From an uncultured SAR86 cluster bacterium (lineage in GTDB: Bacteria; Pseudomonadota; Gammaproteobacteria; Magnimaribacterales; D2472), in the NCBI GenBank assembly GCA_902583575.1, contig CACHWY010000001.1:203008-267007 (forward strand): a stretch of DNA of 64,000 nucleotides. The letters run 5' to 3'. Shown here piece after piece: positions 57,273-64,000 of the stretch. The position numbers and the translations under genes are program-made. The notes beneath the pieces are model-generated. The model saw only the letters and a list, made by a program, of their open reading frames with translations, searched no databases and was not told the DNA's origin. How positions within the stretch are numbered: the stretch's first letter is position 1; each line of letters starts with the position of its first letter.

Positions 57273-58537
57273 TAAATAAAAATACTCAAAAGATAATTTC
57301 TTTTATAGGCTATGGATTTGCATCAGGCCTTCCTTACGTACTTATTTTTATTACATTAACAGCTTGGTTAAGAGATATAGGTATAGATCTTAGTTTTATA
57401 GGTTTTATTAGCTGGATAATGCTTACTTATTCTTTAAAATTTATATGGGCACCATTAGTGGACAGATTTTCGGCCCCATTTTTTAGTAGATTTGGATTTA
57501 GAAGAAGTTGGATTATCTTAATGCAGCTAATAATAATTCTATCTTTATTGGTATTGGCAAATATAAACCCATTGTTAAATTTAAAAATGTTTGCATTAGT
57601 TGCTTTTGTAATTGCTTTTGCTGGATCTATTCAAGACATTGCTATAGATGCTTACAGAATTGAAAGTGCAAAATTAGAAGACCAAGGTAATTTGGCAGCA
57701 GGCTATCAATTTGGATACAGGCTAGCAATTTTGGTAGGTTCTTCATTGGCGTTAATTTATGCAGCAAATTTTTCTTGGTCTCTTACATATCAGTTTATGG
57801 CATTAGTTATGACATTAAATATTATTTTTTCTATATATATTTCTTCAGAAATTGAAAACTCTGAACTTGTTAAATTAAATTATAAGCAATCTATTATTGA
57901 GCCTGTTAATGATTTTTTCACAAGATTTGGTATAAAAATGGCATCAATACTATTGCTGATTGTCGCCACATATAGATTAACTGATATTGTAATGGGCCCA
58001 ATGGCAAACCCTTTTTATATTGATATGGGCTATTCATTAACTGAAATAGGTTATGTTGTTAAAGTTATAGCTCTTATAGCAACCATATTAGGTGTATTTA
58101 TTGGTGGATTATTTATAAAGAGATTCGGTTTATATTCATCACTTCTAATAGGCGCCTCATTAGTAATGCTAACAAATTTATGCTTTTCATATGCAGCAAT
58201 AAATGAAAAGAACCTTATATTGCTAGCTAGTATTGTAGCTTCAGATAGTTTGGCTGCAGGTATAGTTGGGACTGTAAATATAACATTTCTTACAAGCTTA
58301 GTTTCATCAAAATATACAGGATTTCAATATGCATTATTGACATCACTTATGGCTTTTTTAGGAAAAGTATTTGGAGGTTTTTCAGGTGTCCTAGTCGAGA
58401 ACTTTCAAAATTTATACGGTTTTAATTATGGATGGATGAGTTTTTATATTTTTACATCATTATTAGCGCTTCCTGCAATCATGATTATTATTTCTAATAA
58501 AAACTTTTTTATCTCAAAATATGTTAAAGACAATTAG
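57269..58537 (+). CDS. ampG: AmpG-family muropeptide permease
   Basis: MFS transporter of 422 residues with 12 helices. The N-terminus FIGYGFASGLPYVLIFITLTAWLRDIGI and YSLKFIWAPLVDRF match the AmpG signature, with ARDIAIDAYRIE-like sequence (QDIAIDAYRIESAKLEDQGN) in the first half. AmpG imports GlcNAc-anhydro-MurNAc peptides for recycling. Its overlap with ampD supports this substrate. It overlaps the VanZ-like gene by 17 bp. Confidence 0.9.
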   Translation: MINKNTQKIISFIGYGFASGLPYVLIFITLTAWLRDIGIDLSFIGFISWIMLTYSLKFIWAPLVDRFSAPFFSRFGFRRSWIILMQLIIILSLLVLANINPLLNLKMFALVAFVIAFAGSIQDIAIDAYRIESAKLEDQGNLAAGYQFGYRLAILVGSSLALIYAANFSWSLTYQFMALVMTLNIIFSIYISSEIENSELVKLNYKQSIIEPVNDFFTRFGIKMASILLLIVATYRLTDIVMGPMANPFYIDMGYSLTEIGYVVKVIALIATILGVFIGGLFIKRFGLYSSLLIGASLVMLTNLCFSYAAINEKNLILLASIVASDSLAAGIVGTVNITFLTSLVSSKYTGFQYALLTSLMAFLGKVFGGFSGVLVENFQNLYGFNYGWMSFYIFTSLLALPAIMIIISNKNFFISKYVKDN

Positions 58538-58868
58538 ATTTATATTTATTATATCTTTATTTTTAGTATTTTTTTTAAGTATTGTGCCTGCTTCAACAAT
58601 ACCTATTTTTGCTGCGCTATCAGTTCTATCAGATAAGTTAGTTCATGCCTTAATTTATTTTATCTTAGGTTATATTGGTTTGCTTTCTAGGTTTAAAATA
58701 TCTGAGTTTTTAGTTATATTTTTAATTTTTAATTTTGGATTAATGATAGAAATTATCCATTTTTTTCATCCTTATAGATATTTTGAATATTTAGACTTAC
58801 TTGCAAACTCAATTGGAGTTACAATTGCGCTTCTTATTTTTAGATTAAAAAGTAATTTAAGCTATTGA
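58521..58868 (+). CDS. VanZ-like small membrane protein
   Basis: 115-residue protein of the VanZ-like family with about four membrane helices. It has SDKLVHALIYFILGYIGL (conserved D-K-xxH) and EIIHFFHPYRYFEYLDLLANSIGV, matching the family xxExxQ/H...R...D...N..G pattern. Biochemical function is unknown; VanZ proteins have been linked to glycopeptide tolerance. It starts inside ampG, and a 64-bp gap to groES follows. Confidence 0.85.
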   Translation: MLKTIRFIFIISLFLVFFLSIVPASTIPIFAALSVLSDKLVHALIYFILGYIGLLSRFKISEFLVIFLIFNFGLMIEIIHFFHPYRYFEYLDLLANSIGVTIALLIFRLKSNLSY

Positions 58869-58932
58869 TTTATATTTTTTAGCCCATAATTATTGATTAA
58901 GATAAATTTTAGTAATTTATATGGAGAAATAA

Positions 58933-59220
58933 ATGAAATTAAGACCTTTACATGACAATGTTCTAGTTAAAAGAACTGAAGAAGAGGAAACATCATCTGG
59001 AGGTATTATTCTTTCTGGTTCTGCCAAAGAAAAGCCATCTCAAGGAGAGGTTGTTGCAGTAGGACCTGGAAAATTAAGCAAATCAGGTGATTTCATAACA
59101 ATGAATGTATCAGTTGGTGATACTGTAATTTTTGGCCAATATGGCGGAAATGAAATTAAATTAAATGGCGAAGAGTATCTAATCCTTAGTGAGGGTGATA
59201 TTTTTGGCGTTGTTGAATAA
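58933..59220 (+). CDS. groS: Co-chaperonin GroES
   Basis: 95-residue lid of the GroEL folding chamber. MKLRPLHDNVLVKRTEEEETSSGGIILSGSAKEKPS is the family start, followed by GEVVAVGPGK and VIFGQYGGNEIKLNGEEYLIL (mobile loop and base). AGAA-type ribosome site GGAGAAAT lies just upstream. The short upstream region has TTGATT (58893-58898) and an A/T-rich -10-like stretch. I see no CIRCE element and no clear sigma-32 promoter. Confidence 0.98.
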   Translation: MKLRPLHDNVLVKRTEEEETSSGGIILSGSAKEKPSQGEVVAVGPGKLSKSGDFITMNVSVGDTVIFGQYGGNEIKLNGEEYLILSEGDIFGVVE

Positions 59221-59231
59221 ATAATTATTAG

Positions 59232-60890
<1,659 letters not shown>

Positions 60891-60909
60891 TAATTCATGA
60901 TATAACAAT

Positions 60910-60937
60910 AAAAAACGGGGATTCGTCCCCGTTTTTT
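60910..60937 (+). terminator. Intrinsic terminator after groEL
   Basis: A perfect 12-bp stem, with left arm AAAAAACGGGGA (60910-60921) and right arm TCCCCGTTTTTT (60926-60937), closes a TTCG tetraloop. The A-run and T-run make it usable from both strands. It ends the groSL operon. Confidence 0.95.
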
Positions 60938-60995
60938 ATTAGATTTAGATCTTAAATTCATTTAATATATATTTACACACTTTAGAGGAGTTCTT

Positions 60996-61631
60996 ATGGA
61001 TTTGTTAACTGATCAGTCTTTTTTTAGAGCTTTCCATATACTGTTTGGTATTGCATGGATTGGTCTTCTTTATTATTTTAATTTTGTTCAAACAGAATAT
61101 GTAAAAGTAGCTGAACCTGATGCTAAAGCAGATGTTATGAAAAAATTAGCTCCAAATGCATTATGGTGGTTTAGATGGGCTGCCCTTTTTACTTTTTTAA
61201 CAGGAGTAATTCTTTTATATCAAATTTGGGCACGAATAGGAACAGAAATAATTCTTGGGGCAACTATGGGAACATTAATGATGTTAAATGTATGGGGAAT
61301 TATATGGAGGAATCAAAAAATTGTTCTTGGAATGAAAGAGGGAGATATTGCACTTGCTGCTGCTAAAGCAGGATTAGCATCTAGAACAAATACTCTTTTC
61401 TCAGTGCCGATGCTAATGTATATGGTTTATTCAGCACATGCTCCAGGCTCTTATCTTATTTTAGATGACTGGGATATGACCAGTCTTGTAATTGGCCTTG
61501 TTATAATTTTTGCAATTGAAGCTAATGCAATATGGGGAAAAATGTTACCAGTTATTGCGAGCGTAAGATCAGTTATAACGTCATCGTTTTTTCTAGCAGT
61601 CGTATTAAAAATTATTACTGATACTTTATAA
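60996..61631 (+). CDS. PuuD-like membrane protein (urate oxidase N-terminal membrane domain)
   Basis: 211-residue membrane protein with about six helices, matching the membrane domain of PuuD/DUF989. It begins SFFRAFHILFGIAWIGLLYYFNFVQ (conserved His and Trp), with PNALWWFRWAALFTFLTGVILLY, MLNVWGIIWRNQKIVLGM and a conserved SRTNTLFSVPMLMYMVYSAH. In full PuuD a C-terminal cytochrome c domain with CxxCH follows; none is present, so urate oxidation should not be assumed. AGAGGAG lies 5 bp before ATG 60996. It stands alone between two hairpin terminators. Confidence 0.8.
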   Translation: MDLLTDQSFFRAFHILFGIAWIGLLYYFNFVQTEYVKVAEPDAKADVMKKLAPNALWWFRWAALFTFLTGVILLYQIWARIGTEIILGATMGTLMMLNVWGIIWRNQKIVLGMKEGDIALAAAKAGLASRTNTLFSVPMLMYMVYSAHAPGSYLILDDWDMTSLVIGLVIIFAIEANAIWGKMLPVIASVRSVITSSFFLAVVLKIITDTL

Positions 61632-61643
61632 AATTCATCAAAA

Positions 61644-62915
61644 TTAAAAAGCGGGCTTTTTGCCTGCTTTTTTTATTTTAATTTTAGATACTAAATTTTC
61701 ATCTAATTCTAAAATTTCAAATCTGTAAGAATCAATTTCTAAACATAAATTTGCTTGAGGTATTTCATCAAGATATTCAGTAATTAACCCATTGATAGTT
61801 TTAGAATTATATTCTGGTATTTTCCAGCCTATATATTTATTTAGATCTCTTATTCTAGAATTACCATCAGTTAATATTGAACCATCTTTAAGTTTAATAA
61901 ATTCTCTTTCGAGTTCTTCTTTTGCAGGTCCAAATTTACCGACTATCTCTTTAAAAATATCTTCTATTGATATTAATCCTTGAATTTCACCATATTCATC
62001 AACGACCATAGCTACACTTTGATTATTAGACAGGAATTCTCTTAGTTGTTTCATTAGGGCAGTAGACTGAGAAACAAAATAAGTTTCTTGAAGAACTTTT
62101 TTAAATTCTTTATTGTTTTTTAATTCTTCTATAAATGAATGAGAGTCTTTTAAATGCAGTATACCTATAATATTATCTATTGAATTATCAAAAACTGGCA
62201 ATCTAGTATACTCGGCTGATTCAATAATTTTTTCTGTATTTTCAATACTTTGGTTTGTATCAATACCAATTATCTCTGATGTTGGCATCATAATATCTTC
62301 AACTATTAGCTCTTCCATTCCAAGAACAGATGAAAGCATTTTTCTATATTGTTTTGGTATTAATTCTCCAGATTCATCTAACAGTGTTCTTAATTCTTCT
62401 GTATTAAGATTATCGTTATGTGAGGCATCATCCGCATTTAGATTAAAGACTTTCAGAATAGCTCTGCTTATAGAATTAGTTAGAAAAATTAATGGCTTAA
62501 AAATAGTAACTAATATTTTTAATAAAAAAGACGCTCTTGTGGCAACACTTTCAGGCTTTATTGCAGCTATTGTTTTTGGAGTAATCTCTGAAAATATTAA
62601 AATAATGATAGTTAGTATTATTGATCCCAATAAAACATTGCCATCAAAATATTTAATCATAATTATGGTTACTATTGCTGAAGCGAGTATATTTGCAAAA
62701 TTATTGCCAACCAAAATTGCTGAAAGCAATTGATCTGGTTTTTTCAATAACTCCAAAGATCGTTTTGCGCTATTTTTTGATTTTTTTGATAGGTTCTTTA
62801 ATTTAATCTTATTTGCTGCCATCATTCCAGTTTCTGAACCAGAAAAGAATCCACTTAGTATTAGCAAGAAGATTAAAACAATAAATAAAGTTAAAAGAGA
62901 GGGATCTTCAAGCAT
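61644..62915 (-). CDS. CNNM/CorC-family transporter-associated protein (HlyC/CorC, YfjD-like)
   Basis: Membrane protein of 423 residues with a DUF21 (CNNM) domain (about residues 1-180: LILSGFFSGSETGMMAANKIKLKNL, LLSAILVGNNFANILASAIVT, FSEITPKTIAA), two CBS domains (EDIMMPTSEIIGID, TRLPVFDNSIDNIIGILHLKD, ...VAMVVDEYGEIQGLISIEDIFKEIVG) and a C-terminal CorC_HlyC domain (about 345-415). The family is linked to Mg/Co homeostasis. I chose the start at 62915, which fits family N-termini and leaves 2 bp to ypjD; an upstream start would run into ypjD. Its last codons and stop lie in a hairpin. Confidence 0.93.
   Translation of the reverse strand: MLEDPSLLTLFIVLIFLLILSGFFSGSETGMMAANKIKLKNLSKKSKNSAKRSLELLKKPDQLLSAILVGNNFANILASAIVTIIMIKYFDGNVLLGSIILTIIILIFSEITPKTIAAIKPESVATRASFLLKILVTIFKPLIFLTNSISRAILKVFNLNADDASHNDNLNTEELRTLLDESGELIPKQYRKMLSSVLGMEELIVEDIMMPTSEIIGIDTNQSIENTEKIIESAEYTRLPVFDNSIDNIIGILHLKDSHSFIEELKNNKEFKKVLQETYFVSQSTALMKQLREFLSNNQSVAMVVDEYGEIQGLISIEDIFKEIVGKFGPAKEELEREFIKLKDGSILTDGNSRIRDLNKYIGWKIPEYNSKTINGLITEYLDEIPQANLCLEIDSYRFEILELDENLVSKIKIKKAGKKPAF
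61646..61676. terminator. Bidirectional terminator inside the 3' end of the CorC-family gene
   Basis: Core arms GCGGGC (61651-61656) and GCCTGC (61662-61667) pair with one G-U, extended by five A (61646-61650) and a run of T (from 61668). It follows the PuuD-like gene by about 15 bp. Read on the minus strand, the left A-run becomes a T-run that contains the stop codon of the CorC-family gene; the stem encodes its last residues (KAGKKPAF). Confidence 0.8.
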
Positions 62916-62917
62916 TA

Positions 62918-63481
62918 TTAACCTATAAGATATGAATTCATGTAATAAGCAATTAATACAGCCCACATAGCAACAAAAAGGCTCCTAGTAGCATATTTAA
63001 TTGAAAAATTAAAAAATTGAACCCCTAACAAAGTTATTAGATAAATAAGCCAAGCTATAAATGTAAATATTGCTTTAAAAATTATGTTTGTAGTAAAAAT
63101 TGATTGCATGCTCAATCCTGAAATCAAAGCCAAAGAAAGAAAAAACAATCCAATACCCAATAATTTGAAAACTATTTTGTAACTCCTCTCAATAGGAAAT
63201 GCCTCAGTATTAATTAATTCTCCCTTTTTAATTTTTTTTACCTTTCTTTCAAGAATTATAATTTCGTTATATGCAATAAAAAGAAACAATAAACTTAAAC
63301 CAGTAACCATAAAATGAAGGGTAGGCAATATATCAAATACTTCATAAGTTAACAAATAAATCAATACATAAGAAAAAGCAGATAGAAAAGCAGAAATATT
63401 AAGAGAGTTTTCTTTTATATAAGAAAATCTAATAATAAAGTATATAACTATACTTATAGTTACTTGTGTAATAAAACTCAT
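62918..63481 (-). CDS. ypjD: YpjD-like inner membrane protein (CcsA/cytochrome c assembly family)
   Basis: 187-residue membrane protein with about six helices and a charged cytoplasmic segment (ERKVKKIKKGELI). Layout and neighbours match YpjD of gammaproteobacteria (E. coli 263 residues), with the late block TFIAWLIYLITLLGVQFFNFSIKYATRSLFVAMWAVLIAY similar to the CcsA-type end. It is shorter than E. coli YpjD. It forms an operon with the CorC-family gene and is divergent from rpsP; ffh, which usually stands in between, is absent. Function unknown. Confidence 0.8.
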   Translation of the reverse strand: MSFITQVTISIVIYFIIRFSYIKENSLNISAFLSAFSYVLIYLLTYEVFDILPTLHFMVTGLSLLFLFIAYNEIIILERKVKKIKKGELINTEAFPIERSYKIVFKLLGIGLFFLSLALISGLSMQSIFTTNIIFKAIFTFIAWLIYLITLLGVQFFNFSIKYATRSLFVAMWAVLIAYYMNSYLIG

Positions 63482-63584
63482 TAAAAATAAAGATTAATTA
63501 AAACTTTGCATAATAATACTATCAATATTAGCAAGGTTAACCTAAAATACACATCTTTTTAAACAAATTTAAATATTTTTTAAT

Positions 63585-64000
63585 ATGGTAATTATAAGAT
63601 TGGCAAGAAGTGGGGCTAAAAAGAACCCATATTATTTTATTACAGTTGCAGACGAGAGACGTCCAAGAGATGGCGCTTTTATAGAAAGATTGGGCTTCTT
63701 TAACCCAAGCGCTAAAGGTCAAGAAGAAAGACTTAGAATAGATATAGAAAAATTAGAAGAATGGGTATCAAAAGGCGCACAAGTTAGTGATAGAATCAAA
63801 TCATTGATAAAAGAATCTAAACTAACTCCTGAAGAATTTACTGAAAAAGTTGAAGCAAAAAAAGTTAAAGCACAGGCAAAAAAGGCTGCACTTGCAGAAA
63901 AGTTAGCAAAAGAAGCTGAGGCTCAAGCAATAGAAGAAGCTCCAGCAGAAGAAGCGCCTGGTGAAGAAGAGGCACCAGCTGAGGAAGCTCCTCCAGCAGA
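63585..64000 (+). CDS. rpsP: 30S ribosomal protein S16 with acidic C-terminal extension (3' end outside window)
   Basis: The frame from ATG 63585 reads [20 protein letters not shown], then [20 protein letters not shown] and [12 protein letters not shown], the standard S16 core (about residues 1-80). The frame stays open to the window end, at least 138 codons. After the core come a Lys/Ala-rich helix ([20 protein letters not shown]) and an Ala-Glu-Pro repeat tail ([20 protein letters not shown]). E. coli S16 ends at 82 residues. Such tails are common in alphaproteobacteria and unusual in gammaproteobacteria. Confidence 0.95.
   Translation, partial: MVIIRLARSGAKKNPYYFITVADERRPRDGAFIERLGFFNPSAKGQEERLRIDIEKLEEWVSKGAQVSDRIKSLIKESKLTPEEFTEKVEAKKVKAQAKKAALAEKLAKEAEAQAIEEAPAEEAPGEEEAPAEEAPPA

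Noticed and set aside
58869..58932. CIRCE or sigma-32 heat-shock element before groES
   Set aside because: No TTAGCACTC/GAGTGCTAA inverted repeat and no clear sigma-32 hexamers are visible.
62916..62966. Upstream start for the CorC-family gene
   Set aside because: It would overlap the end of ypjD and add a segment unlike the family; the Met at 62915 fits.
63537..63722. Minus-strand frame over the start of rpsP
   Set aside because: It is antisense to the clear S16 core and has no recognisable domain.

Overview
The window is a gene-dense, AT-rich stretch of bacterial chromosome with about 70 protein genes, one tRNA gene, and no gap over 300 bp without a gene. Neighbouring genes often overlap by 4-20 bp. 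Gene order is gammaproteobacterial: pyrG-kdsA-eno-ftsB-ispDF-surE-pcm, aspS-yebC-...-ybgC-tolQRAB-pal-cpoB-tRNA-Lys, dapA-bamC-purC, iscRSUA-fdx-iscX, rlmN-rodZ-ispG-hisS-yfgM-bamB-der, sdhCDAB-sucAB-lpd-sucCD, murJ-ribF-ileS-lspA-ispH, and ypjD/corC next to rpsP. Low GC, compact genes and missing neighbours suggest a streamlined free-living marine gammaproteobacterium of the SAR86 type. That assignment is an inference from base composition and gene order; no rRNA is present to test it.

Layout. Positions 1-6261: CTP synthase end, KDO and enolase genes, division protein FtsB, a fused IspDF isoprenoid enzyme, SurE, Pcm, and a DUF368 lipid-carrier transporter. 6256-10206: 7Fe ferredoxin, recA behind a perfect LexA box, a thiolase, and a prolyl-tRNA synthetase without its editing insertion. 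10238-18105: aspS, yebC, a PD-(D/E)xK nuclease gene where many gammaproteobacteria carry ruvCAB, the complete Tol-Pal system, and tRNA-Lys. 18125-26056: a nucleotide-transporter-like protein, BepA-type protease, PerM, an exported asparaginase, Bcp, and dapA-bamC-purC. 26049-29054: the iscR operon, with an almost perfect IscR operator and a predicted leaderless start, but without hscBA. 29093-36632: ndk, rlmN, a shortened rodZ, ispG, hisS, yfgM, bamB, der. 36730-47492: one uninterrupted block for succinate dehydrogenase, 2-oxoglutarate dehydrogenase and succinyl-CoA synthetase. 47485-58868: MATE exporter, an acyltransferase gene that seems to start at ATT, msrB, murJ, ribF, ileS, lspA, ispH, ampD, ampG, vanZ-like. 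58933-64000: groES-groEL, a PuuD-like membrane protein, corC-like and ypjD genes, and the start of rpsP with an acidic tail.

How the genes work together. Much of the window serves the cell envelope: KDO supply, FtsB, IspDF/IspG/IspH for isoprenoids and undecaprenyl phosphate, the DUF368 carrier recycler, MurJ, AmpD/AmpG wall recycling, Tol-Pal, BamB/BamC/BepA, LspA and RodZ. The rest is central metabolism (TCA block), Fe-S cluster assembly feeding IspG, IspH, SdhB and RlmN, and translation.

The most interesting locus is 13052-13477. A phage-type PD-(D/E)xK nuclease sits between yebC and ybgC, where Pseudomonas-type genomes carry ruvC-ruvA-ruvB. It may be a replacement Holliday-junction resolvase. 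Other points worth following are the ATT start at 48897, the ProRS editing-domain deletion, the RodZ truncation, and the iscR operator/leaderless start.
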